Of a stretch of DNA of 64,000 nt, positions 31,295 to 43,700 are shown in pieces. The first letter of the stretch is position 1; every line of letters starts with the position of its first letter. Source of the DNA: Bactericera cockerelli (Eukaryota > Arthropoda > Insecta > Hemiptera > Triozidae); the NCBI GenBank assembly GCA_024516035.1, contig CM044958.1, forward strand, positions 675,566 to 739,565. Direction: 5' to 3'. The position numbers were made by a program, and so were the translations under genes. The notes under the pieces were generated by a model, which was not told the DNA's origin, did no database searches, and saw only the letters and a list, made by a program, of their open reading frames with translations.

Positions 31295-34200
31295 GAACTG
31301 ACGGGATGTATTCCCACTTATTACAATATTAATAATATAAAATAAAATAAAAATCACATGAATAACTTATTTTGACAACAAAAAAATAATTATAGCTACT
31401 TTGTCAGCTATATTATTCCCTAATTTTAGATTCGCTGGAGTAGGGAGCATTCGGTTATGTTTTTTTTTTTCTATTCTGTTTAAGTTTGAAAGTATTTTTA
31501 TTCCTGGAGTTAAATGGTTTAATATGAAAATTAAGTTGATCAAGTTAGTCTGGAGTATATCGATTTTATTATGAATGATCTTGTGTAGGAATGTCAGGTC
31601 TAGCATATTTCTTCTAAGTTCAAGTGATTTAATATCTTGTGATGTCATAATCTTATTATAGTCATGATTAGATATCGTTATTTTCAATTTTGTAAGCGAG
31701 CATTCTTAAAAAAGCTCTTTGAACAGATTCAAGAGAAGAAATATGAATACCATATTGAGGAGACCAGACACTTGAGCTGCTATTCCCGGCCCAACTCAGG
31801 CTGGGTGAGGTTAATGTGGGTAGCTTGACTACTATGGGGTACAGGAGACAGGCAGCGCCGAGTACGGGATGACCGAGTTCATGGACTACGCAGGTGGGTG
31901 CTGATATTCCCGGCCCAACTCAGGCTGGGTGAGGTTAATGTGGGTATCTTGAGAACTATGGGGTACAGGAGAGGGGCAGAGCTGAGTACGGGATGACCGA
32001 GTTCATGGACTACGCAGGTTTGTGCTACTATTCTCGGCCCAACTCAGGCTGGGTGAGGTTAATGTGGGTACTGTGCGTAGCTTGACTAATATACGGCGCG
32101 GGAGAGGGGCAGCGCCGAGTATGGGATGACGGAGTTCATGGACTACGCAGGTGGGTTCCGCGCTATTCTCGGCCCAACTCAGGCTGGGTGAGGTTAATGT
32201 GGGTACTGTGGGTAGCTTGACTAATATACGGCGCGGGAGAGGGGCAGCGCCGAGTATGGGATGACGGAGTTCATGGACTACGCAGGTGGGTGCCGCTATT
32301 CCCGGCCCAACTCAGGCTGGGTGAGGTTAATGTGGGTATCTTGAGAACTATGGGGTACAGGAGAGGGGCAGAGCTGAGTACAGGATGAAAGAGTTCATGG
32401 ACTACGCAGGTGGGTGCTGCTATTCCCGGCCCAACTTAGGCTGGGTGAGGTTAATGTGGGTACTGTGGGTAGATTGACTAATATACGACACAAGAGAGGG
32501 GCAGGGCTGAGTATGGCATGATGGAGCTCATGGGCTACGCAGGTGGGTTCTGCTATTCCCGGCCCAACTCAGGCTGGGTGAGGTTAATGTGCGTATCTTG
32601 ACTACTATGGGGTACAGGAGAGGGGCAGAGCTGAGTACGGGATGACCGAGTTCATGGACTACGCAGGTGGGTGCTGCTATTCCCGGCCCAACTGAGGCTG
32701 GATGAGTTTAATGTGGGTACTGGGTAGCTTGACTAATATACGACACAAGAGAGGGGCAGGGCTGAGTATGGCATGACGGAGTTTATGGACTACGCAGGTG
32801 GGTGCTGCTATTCCCGGCCCAACTCAGGCTGGGTGAGGTTCATGTGTGTATCTTGAGAACTATGCGGCGTAGGAAAAAGGCAGCGCCGAGTATGGCATGA
32901 CCAAGTTCATGGACTACACAGGTGGGTGCTGCTATTCCGGCCCAACTCAGGCTGGGTGAGGTTAATGTGGGTATTTCGACTACTAATTACTATGCGGCGC
33001 AGAGAGGGGCAGCGTCGAGTACGCCATGACGAAGTTCATGGACTACGCAGGTGGGTGCTGCTATTCCCGGCCCAACTCAGGCTGGGTGAGGTTAATGTGT
33101 GTATCTTGAGAACTATGGGGTACAGGAGAGGGGCAGAGCTGAGTACGGGATGACCGAGTTCATGGACTACGCAGGTGGGTGCTGCTATTCCCGGCCCAAC
33201 TTAGGCTGGGTGAGAGTAAGTAGTTGATTTGAGAGTTTCCGGGGTGAATGGGATTTAAAATCCTGTCTCGCAACGTTAGGTGTAAAAGTGAAGTTAGTAT
33301 TTTTTTAAACTGAAAATAGAACACAATTGATTTTTTTTTATTGCAGCTAAATTCATGTGTACAAATGTACATACCTACTTTACATTATCCATACTTTTAT
33401 TGGTCATCACCAACGACAGCAAAACAATGTTACATTAAATTTACACAGTCGGTAAGAGTTGCTGTCAACTTTTACCCCTAACATTTAGGTATCAGAGAAA
33501 GTAGAGGTTTACTTCTGATGTCAATTATGTTAAACTACATGTACAATGCTCCATTGAATAGGACGATGAAGGCAGCAAATTTCAGTGCTGATTTTACCTT
33601 CACTTGATTTTTTTTATTTATATAACTGTGATACGATTGTTTTTAAACCTTTCTTATGTGATATATTCATGTTATTTTTTTTCTGTTTGTAAATAGAGCT
33701 AGGCTCGTAAATATACACCCGTGCTGCGAGCATTTAAAAAAAGAAAAAAAAAGCTATTTCTCCATATGATCCTCTTTCTTCAGATCACGAGCTGTCTCGT
33801 CTCACCCGTCCCTGTAAGAACCAAAAGGAGCTGTCCGAATCCGAAAGCCAGTCCCTGCAGAGGCTAGTCCAAGTGGGGGACGACCTTCTGTACGGGGGCG
33901 GACTCCCAGCCCTGGCCACGCCCACACATTTCGACTGGCGCGAGAAAGGGCTCGTCAGTAAGGTGCTGAACCAGGGGTACTGCAGCTCTGCCTGGGCGTA
34001 CGCCGCCACCACCGCTCTGGAAACTGCCAACGCCGTCAAGACGAACCAGTTCGTGAGGCTGGCGAAACAACGTGAGTAAGCAACGTCGAGCGAGGTTAGG
34101 ACTAGTAGGTTAAGTGGTCTAAAAACAGGTCTTAAAACAGGTGCCGCTCCCCGAAATCACGCTAGATACAAATCTAGCTACATTAAATCGCAATTAATTG

Positions 34201-37200
34201 CAACAGAGTAGGTTGAGTAAATCAAGTGAATAATGAGCAACGTTCAGTAAGGTTATTGGATGAGTAGTTCAGTACTAGTGACTACTGAAGAAGAAAGAAT
34301 CAATGGCAGCGTCGATGGCACATTTCTCGTTCTATCACTGAAGTTGAGCAACGTCGAGTGAGGCTAGGACTTGGATGGGTGACCATTAAAATTCAAACTC
34401 TCTTGATGGTGACTATTCTCAGCACCACTCAGGCTATGTTAATTTGAGTACCTAGCTTGTGGGGTTCAGTGACTGCGTAAGTTTCGCTGAAATATATAAT
34501 ATTTTTTGTGTGTATCTATTAATTGTGTGTGTGGACCAAAATATAATACTTTATATACGACTTCCTACAATGTAATATTTTGAATGAAATTTTTAGTTAG
34601 CATCTCCATTAAATTTGTTGTCTGTCCCGGTAGCTCTGTGGTAAAGGCGGCACTCTGTGAATCCAGATAATCCAGATGTCGTCGCTTCGAAACCCACCCG
34701 GGACATGACAAGTTATCGTCCCATATGAGATTTTTACCACATAATAATATGTCTTGGGCTTACTGATGGAATAAGGGGACTTTAATAGCCTTAATTAATC
34801 GGTCAGTATAAATAAGGCGATATTAATATTATTATCATTTGTTTATCTCCCAAATTTATTTGTCTCTTTTTTTCCGGTTTAACGGCGCTTTAACAAGGCG
34901 GTAGGCCTGTCGTTCACGCCGGTATTTGTCTCTTTGCAGGATTTCTTTCCCCACATTTTTCCTATTGAAGATTTTGTCTAAACTTTCACATTGTTGTCTT
35001 CCAGAGCTGATTGACTGCGACCGTTACAACGAGGCTTGCTGTGGTGGCCTCCCTCATCTGGCCTACTTCCATCTCAGCCAAAATGGCGGCATTGAAGAGG
35101 ACAGAACCTACAATGGCCGCTCCTTCGTCCAAAGGTGTCACTTCAAGAGAGAGAACGCTAAGGTAAATGGCGGATTGAATAATAATGACCGCAAGTAAGT
35201 TTGGGAAAAGATGTTTTTTTATTACGACACTTTTAACTTCTTAGTCACATCACGACGCGACGGTGGTTTCACCCTCCATTATCTGAAAACTTACAAACAG
35301 CTAAATTAACCTCACACAGCCTGAGTGGGGCAGAGAATAGCCAGCATCACGAGCGTTCGGATTTGAATGGTCACCCATCCAAGTCCTAACCAAGCTGGAC
35401 GTTGCATAACTTCAGTGACAGGACGAGAGCTGTTGTATGGGTTTGAGTCTTGCCCAGGACAAATATTTATCAACTGGATATCTTAAATCATCGCTTTCTT
35501 CTCCTTAAATCTCCTTCCTTCTTATATGAACAAAATCCATCACGGTCAAATTTCCAATACTTTTTCAAAAAAATTCAATAAAGACTGTGAAAGTAAAGGA
35601 ACTTTTCAGTTTCATTCTTGCAGGATAAACAGAGTAATTATTGCATTTTAGTGTATTGGTGTTGTGTTGGTATTGTATTGGTATTGTATTAGTATTGTGT
35701 TGGTATTGTGATGGTATTGTATTGGTATTGTGATGGTATTGTATTGGTATTGTGTTGGTATTGTATTGGTATTGAGTTGGTATTGTATTGGTATTGAGTT
35801 GGTATTGTATTGGTATTGTGTTAGTTGTATTGGTATGGGTATTGTATTGTTATTGCATTGATATTGTGTTGGTATTGTATTGGTATTGTGATGGTATTGT
35901 ATTGGTATTGTGTTGGTATTGTATTGTATTAAAATGTGCAAAAAATTTCAGGTCCATATAGCAGGCATTGCGCTGTTCACCAACACCAGCGCTTCTCAAA
36001 ATGAGAAACTCCTGGAGCAGTACGTAGCGCAGCGTGGGCCCGTGGCTGTTCTGCTGACCCCTGGCGCCCTCACGGTAAGTTCAGAGCCACCATACGAATA
36101 CAAAAGGGATAAAAATTAAAATGTATGTATACTAATAATAATAATAGGATTAAAATGTATGTATGTACGAATTTCTTTGTGGTGAAGCACAAGGCCTCTT
36201 CACAATTTTTGTGGGTAGCGCAGCATTACTAAGAGCCTCCTTTACATTTCGAATTATTCTATTACATTAATATCTTTTTACTCTGGTAATGCCGCCACTG
36301 GTCGTTACTCATACAAGTAACTACTCATTTTTCCTCACGAGGTATGAGTGGACCCCGAACATCCAAGTACAGAGCAGAAAAATTCCTGCCCCGCTGGGAA
36401 TCGAACCCAGGTCACCGTGCGTGCAATGCCCAGCGCGCTAACTCACTCTGCCACGGTGACTACTCATTAAAATGTATACTAATAATAATAAAAAGTGGAA
36501 GGTAACAGGTAACCACCAGGCGAGGCTAGTGCTAGTGCTCAAAGCAATTAATTTGTATACCAAATTTCAAGTCTCTAGCTATTACCGTTCTCGAGATATC
36601 CTATTTACACACTGCCCAGCGTGCAATGCCCAGCGCGCTAACTCACTCTGCCACGGTGACTACTCTTTAAAATGTATACTAATAATAATAAAAAGTGGAA
36701 GGTAACAGGTAACCACCAGGCGAGGCTAGTGCTCAAAGCATTTTCGACCACCTAACCCTTAAGAGCCTTATTATTATCTGATCACAAACTCAAATTAATG
36801 AGGGAAAATTCATGTACTGTGTGGGATTCAAACCAACGAAAATTATATGTATACTCAACAACAAAAAATATGTATCCTGGGACATCCAGCCAAATGAATA
36901 ATAATAATGATTATCATTGAGGTACTTAGGTACAGCCGACCTTCGTGTCTGTGGTTAGGAACATTGTTTGCTGACCTGAAAGTTGCGGGTTTGAATCCCG
37001 GCCGGAGCGGAAAATTATAACCCAGTTTTCCGTTTCTGGAATGGTTGTCCTCCCATTTGGGTGATTTGGGATTTTTACCACATAAGAATATGTCTTGGGC
37101 TTACTGCTGGAATAATGGGACTTTAATACTCCTTATCGGGCAGCATTGATAAGGCGATATTATTATTATAATTTATTATTTATTTTTTTAATTAATTTTT

Positions 37201-38650
37201 TTTCCCAACACAATTGTATTAATTCATCCTGTTGGGTTCCAGGTGTACAAGAGAGGAATCCTGCGACAGTCCGACACCAAATGCTCGAAGAATGCTGACT
37301 ACCTCGCCAGCGCCGTTACTTTAGTAGGCTTTGGAGAAGAGGGTGAGTTTATTTATTTTATTTCTTTATTTATTTACAGTTTTTTAATTGGACATATTAA
37401 ATACAACACAAATAATTAAAAATTAAAATACACTATAAGAGAAGAATAAAGAAAAAATAAATAAATATATACATAATACCTATATGAACTAATATTGTAA
37501 ACTTCTCACTTTTTTTATTTTAACATTTCATCTTTTACCAAATCTACCTAGGTATAGAATTTGTATATTAAACATTGTTGACATCAAAAAAGGTGTAACT
37601 AACATTTAACCTGGCGGTCGGTGGTTCAAGTCCCGGTTAAACATTGTTGACATCAAAAAAGGTGTAACTAACATTTAACCTGGAGGTCGGTGGTTCAAGT
37701 CCCGGTTTCAGCGTAGATTTAGTAAAGCGAGTTGGAGTAGTTGTGATATCGCAAAAGTGATTGACACAAATAACTTTAAACAGGTATGCAATTTTTTGAA
37801 AAATGTTATAAAAAGAGAGGTGATGATAAAAAAAAGCTGCAGATGAAAGAATATCTCTCTACCAGATGAAAGACAGAAAGAAGTAGATGTACATCTTAAT
37901 ATTATATAAATGTCAAAGTCACTGACTGACCACTGACTGATCATCGCTCTACAGCCCAAACCGTAAGTCCTAGGAAGCTGAAATGTGGTAGGTAGCTTTG
38001 TCTTATAGTCTAGATGTGCAATAAGACGGGATTTTTCGAAATTCTCACTACAACACCTGCCATTGGCGAAAAAGGATTTTTTGCTTTCATGGCCATGCCT
38101 TGGCCCGCAAAGCGGGCGAAAGCCCGCTAGTGTAAAATAAAGGTAAAAATCTTCAAAAAAAGAAATCTTGCACTCTTAAACCTCAAGATGCTGTTCTATC
38201 GTACGCGTTCATTTTCATCATCTGCTTTTTGCTTTCAGGAGGTGTCAAGTATTGGATCGGCAAAAACTCCTGGGGTCCCAAATGGGGAGAGAAGGTAAGC
38301 AAAAAATTGTGTATCAAGTCCTAAGTAAATCTTATTTTTTGAACTTTAATACAAAATTGTTCCCAAATGATATCTACGTAGGTAATGTGTTTATTCCTAA
38401 AAAAGAACAAGGGCTATCGCCCACTAGACAGTTGGCGATTAAAAGGAAAGAAAAAAATTGATAAATAAATAAATCTATTTAATAGTCATATCACTCATGT
38501 TGTAACCTCATAAATCATTAGTAAGATTTTTGATTTTTCAAAGACTAATAATTTTGCTGATGCAATTTGTGCTTCCAGGGCTACTTCAGAATTGAGAGAG
38601 GTGTTAACATGTGCGCAGTAGGATCGTATGGAGTTGCGCCGATTGTATAA
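30172..38650 (+). CDS. Cathepsin L-like (C1A) pseudoenzyme, copy B, intact frame
   Basis: Eight exons: 30172-30285, 31027-31243, 33784-34071, 35005-35162, 35952-36074, 37243-37342, 38239-38294, 38579-38650, giving 375 residues. Signal peptide 1-20; I29 prodomain in roughly 55-110; a long acidic linker; papain fold from about 160. The Gln of the oxyanion hole is kept (NQG, Gln174), but the CGSCW signature reads CSSAW, with Ala180 (33990-33992) in place of the nucleophile. The His signature reads LASAVTLVGFG, with Ser323 (37309-37311) in place of His. Asn343 is kept in YWIGKNSWGPKW, and GCCGG-type disulphide cysteines remain (ACCGGLPHLAYF). By family knowledge such a protein cannot carry out thiol proteolysis and is likely a secreted binding, inhibitory or structural protein. 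Differs from copy A by two silent changes in exon 4 and the exon 7 A-run. Confidence 0.92.
30410..30691 (-). mobile_element. Helitron-like element, copy B
   Basis: Duplicate of 290-571 carried along with the gene, intron 1. Confidence 0.55.
30791..31000 (+). mobile_element. Non-autonomous Helitron, copy B
   Basis: Identical arrangement to 671-880: A|TC start and CTAG|T end. Confidence 0.7.
31247..31743 (-). mobile_element. 5'-truncated LINE 3' end, copy B
   Basis: Duplicate of 1127-1622. The poly(T) run next to the exon 2 donor is three bases longer. Confidence 0.7.
31748..33217 (+). repeat. Exon 2/splice donor-SINE tandem array, 11 units (copy B)
   Basis: Same unit as in copy A. Exon-like segments with donors end near 31893, 32014, 32150, 32285, 32408, 32541, 32666, 32796, 32921, 33049 and 33172. 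The array is 394 bp (about three units) longer than in copy A. Some units preserve the exon frame completely (LDYYGVQERG, AEYGMTEFMDYAG). Confidence 0.9.
33607..33742 (+). mobile_element. LINE 3'-terminal remnant, copy B
   Basis: Duplicate of 3090-3225. Confidence 0.55.
34303..34492 (+). mobile_element. 5S-headed SINE, copy B
   Basis: Duplicate of 3786-3975, intron 3. Confidence 0.7.
34626..34842 (+). mobile_element. tRNA-headed SINE, copy B
   Basis: Duplicate of 4109-4325, intron 3. Confidence 0.65.
35217..35445 (-). mobile_element. 5S-headed SINE, minus strand, copy B
   Basis: Duplicate of 4700-4928, intron 4. Confidence 0.7.
35651..35932 (+). repeat. TATTGG-type tandem repeat before exon 5, copy B
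   Basis: Same length and order of units as 5134-5415. Unlike the exon-SINE array, it has not changed in copy number since the duplication. Confidence 0.9.
36207..36462 (-). mobile_element. tRNA-headed SINE, copy B
   Basis: Duplicate of 5690-5945, intron 5. Confidence 0.75.
36692..36852 (-). mobile_element. SINE fragment ('CCACCAGGCGAGG' family), copy B
   Basis: Duplicate of 6175-6335. Confidence 0.6.
36927..37171 (+). mobile_element. tRNA-headed SINE, copy B
   Basis: Duplicate of 6410-6655, one T shorter in a T-run. Confidence 0.7.
37570..37716 (+). mobile_element. tRNA-headed SINE fragment with tandem duplication, copy B
   Basis: Duplicate of 7054-7200, including its internal ~68-bp repeat. 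Confidence 0.65.
37894..38130 (+). mobile_element. Non-autonomous Helitron, copy B
   Basis: Duplicate of 7378-7614: A37893|TC start, GCGGGCGAAAGCCCGC hairpin, CTAG end before T38131. Confidence 0.75.
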
Positions 38651-39403
38651 GTTTCTTCTGCGCATGCGCTGAGCTGCTGCTGATTGGGACCGCTATGTTG
38701 CCGGACTTATCAGAGTTTGTATCAGATATTGCTGACTGCAAGATAATATATTGATTAGAATGTTCTTTTGATATATTATTGCACATCTTTTCCTTGTATC
38801 GGCTTCATATTTCTCACTCATGATAATGACAACTACTCTTGACAAAAAAGTGAACTGTCGTGGGACACGCTATAGAATCTTTTGATGATGATAAAAAATT
38901 GTCGGCTTTACCCTTTCGGCAAAAACCGAAGCATGGTATAATAGCGTCGATTTACGAGTTTTTTAGTTCTGATAATTATTATTCATATTGAATCTGAACT
39001 GTAAAAGTTCGCACTGTACCAATGATATTTATTAATATTATTTGCCACTCAAAGAGGCAATGCTGGAAGCATATTATCAATGCTTCCGATGAAAAGAGAA
39101 GAAGACACCTTGTTTTACTTATAAATAAATAAAATATAATATTTATTAATCTGTGTATAAAATTAAGGAGATAATGTCTCAAATAACACCTCAAAATAAG
39201 TCGAAATATAAAAATTAAAAGTTTTATAAAATTTTGAACAAATTGTTTATTATTTCTTTTTTATTTTCTGTATTTTTTTTCAGAGCTTCCTGAAAGTAGG
39301 AGAAAATATTTCTGGTTGAAGAGTAAACTCGCTATAGAATATCTTAGGTAGATATAGAACAATTGACCGAACAAGTGTTGTGTCTTAGTTTGAACGGTTG
39401 TAG

Positions 39404-39434
<31 letters not shown>

Positions 39435-39532
39435 AGGATTAGGCTAGCTAATTCTCTTTCACACAACCAGGTTTTGCAAACAGTTTTTCTGTTTGTGACA
39501 CGATAACTCAAGCTCGATAATTTGTAGGTAAC
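38651..39532 (+). other. 3' flank of copy B gene
   Basis: Matches 8136-9018. AATAAA-type signals near 39119 could serve the gene. No coding sequence recognised. Confidence 0.5.
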
Positions 39533-39732
39533 CATGTTAATGTCTGGCTGGGGGACTATAAACAGGGAGTAGACCAGCAGTCTGGCTGGGGGACTATAAA
39601 TAAGGAGTAGACTAGCATTGGCTTGGTTCTGGGGGCCCTTGTCAATTATTAGCCTCCTTGTAAAGACAGTGGTAGAAGTGCTGAGTCATTTGACTTGTTT
39701 TCTTCACATATTCACCTGATTTCCTTATTAAA

Positions 39733-40431
39733 ATGGTAAGACCCAAAAGGATTGTAACAGGAGAGGATGACCTCATGTCGAAATTTGCCATTCTAGAAGA
39801 AAAAATTGATAAATTTCTGGAAGTAACAGAGTTACAACGAAAGAAGATTGATTCTCTTGAGAAAAAAGTCCTGATGGTTGTTAATGAAAACAATGAACTG
39901 AAAGAAGAATTACAACAGACTCAAGATTTTGTCGATGAACTCCAGCAACGGTCCCGTTTAATCAACATTATCATAAATGGAGTGCCTCAGAAGAAAAATG
40001 AAGATGTATACAAGATTGTGGAGCAGATTGGTTTGAAACTGAAAATAGAAGATCCCCTTTCCCATGTCCAAATTGCTCACAGAGTAAACTCCACAAACAA
40101 AGAAAAATCAAAACCGATTGTGGTGAGACTCTTAAACACTAAAAGCCGAGATCTTTGGACCAAGTCATACAGAGCCAACAAGATGTGGGAGCAAAAATTT
40201 TATGTAAACGAACATCTGACTAAAAAAAACCAAAACATCCTCTACAAAACAAAACAATTCAAAAAACAACACAACTACAAGTTTGTATGGGTACGTGATT
40301 GTAAGATCTTCATAAGAAAAAACGAAACGTCACGAGTGTATGTGAAGAGGATTTGGAACGAGTGCTGGAAGAAAAGAATAATAAGAAGAAAGAAAATCAA
40401 CAAGAAGACAAAGAAGAAGAAGAAACGTTAA
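39733..40431 (+). CDS. LINE ORF1 protein, copy B, intact
   Basis: 232 residues: an N-terminal coiled coil (about 20-85), a central RNA-binding-like domain (about 85-165: INGVPQKKNEDVYK, AHRVNSTNKEKSKPIVVRLL), and a strongly basic tail ending KKKKKR. It matches the coiled coil plus RRM-like layout of L1-like ORF1 proteins, which bind LINE RNA and act as chaperones. ORF2 starts 311 bp downstream in a different frame. Confidence 0.85.
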   Translation: MVRPKRIVTGEDDLMSKFAILEEKIDKFLEVTELQRKKIDSLEKKVLMVVNENNELKEELQQTQDFVDELQQRSRLINIIINGVPQKKNEDVYKIVEQIGLKLKIEDPLSHVQIAHRVNSTNKEKSKPIVVRLLNTKSRDLWTKSYRANKMWEQKFYVNEHLTKKNQNILYKTKQFKKQHNYKFVWVRDCKIFIRKNETSRVYVKRIWNECWKKRIIRRKKINKKTKKKKKR

Positions 40432-40742
40432 CACTGAACGATACCAATACTTCCTATGAATCTTTTCAAAATTAACTATTCAGAAGACATCAAAAAAGAT
40501 TTTTTTAAATATTTATTTTTCAATATTTTATTCTCTCATTAATTTCATTGGTAAGTTTAAAAGCATTTGTCCTCTTTTCTCTAAATATTACTTATTAATT
40601 TTAAATCATCTCAATAAATCATCTCAGATCAACTTATTGACTCCTCCAAAATACAATTCGAATTTAACCTTCAAAAAGCCGAATACAAACCATTTAACAA
40701 CATTTTATATTATTCATAATTATACACTATTAAACTGCTATA

Positions 40743-43700
40743 ATGACAGCTAACATCACAGATATTATACCCGATTCAATTGTTGGAGATTGCAAAGTAT
40801 TCGACTTTTTTGACAACTCGAAAGAATTTTGGTTTAATCAGGAGGGTTTAAAAATATTTCATATGAATATTCGTAGCATCCGAAAAAACTTCGATGAACT
40901 AATTCTTTGTTTGTCTTCATTCTTATCTCGAATCGACATTATTATTTTAACAGAGACACATTATAACCAATCATTACCTTATTCTTTCTCGATTCCAGGA
41001 TACTCCAATTATTTTACATCTCATCAATATAATGAATCTTCGGGTATTGCCACCTATGTACGTACTGACATTGACTTTAACGTACAAGAACTCACTGACT
41101 TCACACTGACAAACTGTTTAAAACTTGACATTAAAATAAAAGAAAAAACACTTACCTTACTAACTTTCTATAGATCTCCAAATGCTGAAAGTTCTTTATT
41201 TATTGAGGAAATTGATCAATACCTATCCACTAACAATAATGAAAAATGCATGATAATTGGAGATTTAAACATTAACATCTTTGAGAGCAATATTACAGAC
41301 ATTGGACAGGACTTTTTAGACACATTACAATTACATAACTTCATACCATATATCAAACAACCAACACGAGTCACGACTAACAATCACCATCATAACAACC
41401 AAACTTACACCACAACATCATGCATTGACCACATTTTTTATAAAAATCACCACCACCATGATTTATCAACAGCTATCATCAAAACAAACATAACTGACCA
41501 TTACTCAACAGTTGCAAATTTAAACATGGAATACACAATAACACACAATAATTACATTAAAAAAACATATGATCACATCAGCTATGACTTACTTGACGAA
41601 AAATTTAGACAAACAGACTGGACAATTATAACAGACTCAAATGACGTTGACTTTTGTGCTTTGACATTGACTACAATAGTAAAAAATCACATAGACTCAT
41701 GTAAAACAACTAAAACTTACAACAGTAAATATAAACCACTGAAACCTTGGATGAACCAAGCACTACTTAAATCAATCAGACACAGAGACAGACTTGCACT
41801 ACAAACAAAAAAACATCCTGACAACATTAGACTTTTACAACATTATAAAAAGGTGAGAAATGTTTTATCGGCGGCACTTAGAACTGCTCGAAACAATTAC
41901 TATAGACATACCATTGACGAAAACAAGGAAGATAAATACAAACTTTGGACCATTTTACATGACATTATTGACAAAAACAAAAAAGATACAATAATAAGAC
42001 AAATTAGACACGACAATGTTTTATACGACTGTTTAAATACCACGTTAGAATCTGCTACTGTTATGAATAACTACTTTAAAGACGTAGGGAAAAACATCTC
42101 AGATAGAATAGACAACACAGAAACACAAAGACATCAAACACCACATTTTAACTCATCAAACTTATCACAAACAACAAACACCACACAATATAACACAACA
42201 AACAATACACATGTCACATTTAATAGTTTTTCACTAACAACATCAACAGAAATACACAAATACATTAAAGAATTGAAAAATAAATGTGCTCCTGGTGAAG
42301 ACAATTTAAATACTAAAATAATGAAATACATAGGACCATACATTACTGACCCACTGAAACATACTATTAACTTGAGTTTAACTGACGGAAAGTTCCCCTC
42401 TTCTTTTAAAAATAGTATTATTATTCCAATCCATAAGAAAGGGGACAAAAAAGACTTGACTAACTATCGACCAATTTCTTTACTTACCAACTTTAGCAAG
42501 ATCCTTGAAAAATGTGTAAAAACTCGACTCGACTACTTCTTAAACACAAACAATTTACTAACAGACAAACAATATGGATTCAGACAAGGAATAGGTACAG
42601 AAGACACACTACTAGACTTACATGACAACTTAGACAAAGGAAAGAAAGTTTTAGGTGTATTTCTCGATATATCTAAAGCTTATGATTCCGTCAAACATTC
42701 AAAACTACTAACTCAACTTGAAAAACTAGGACTTAGGGACAACGTACGGAAATGGTTTGACTCGTACTTAACAGACAGGACACAAAAACTAAAACTAAAT
42801 TCCCAGATATCTGACCCTGTATATTGTCCTTGTTTCTCAATCCCACAAGGTACAATACTTGGTCCTTGCTTATTTAATTGTTTTATCAATGATCTTCCTG
42901 GTATAAGTAAGGGCCAAGTATTTTGCTATGCTGATGACACGGCAATATGTTACTCGTCGGATACTTGGGAAGAAACTCATAGACTTGCAACTTTAGACCT
43001 GACTAACATTACTAACTGGTACAGAAACATGTCTCTCGAACTTAACCTCAAAAAATCAAATTACATGACTTTTTCAACTGACTGTAGGGGACAACCTTCA
43101 TCTTCAACAATCCAATTGACTGACATTGATAATAATACTGTACAACTACAAAAACAAACAGACATACGTTACCTTGGAATTATACTAGACCAACATTTAA
43201 AATGGACAGGACATATAAATAACTTGAAAAACAAACTCCGACATCTGACTTACATCTTTTACAATCTCAACCAAGTATGTGACAAATCAGTATTACGTGA
43301 ATCATATTTTGCACTAGTACAATCACTTCTCCAGTACTGCATCACAACTTGGGGGGGAGCGTACCAGAACATCATAACAAAACTACAACGAACACAGAAT
43401 ATACTTTTACGAACAATACTAAAAAAAGATAGACTTTTTCATACTAAAGAACTATACAGACTATTTGACGTTCCCACCCTACACGACTTATACATTTTTA
43501 AAATAATATTTTTTTGTATAAAAAAAAGACATACCTGGACCCTAAACCCAAACATTTACAATACACGACAAACTGGACAGACAATACAACCACTTAGACA
43601 TAAATCACTCAACAAAAAGCACTTTTCGTATGTAGGTAGCAAAATTTTCAACGTAATACCCGGAGATATCAAAAATATTCAAAACAAAAATGCATTAAAA

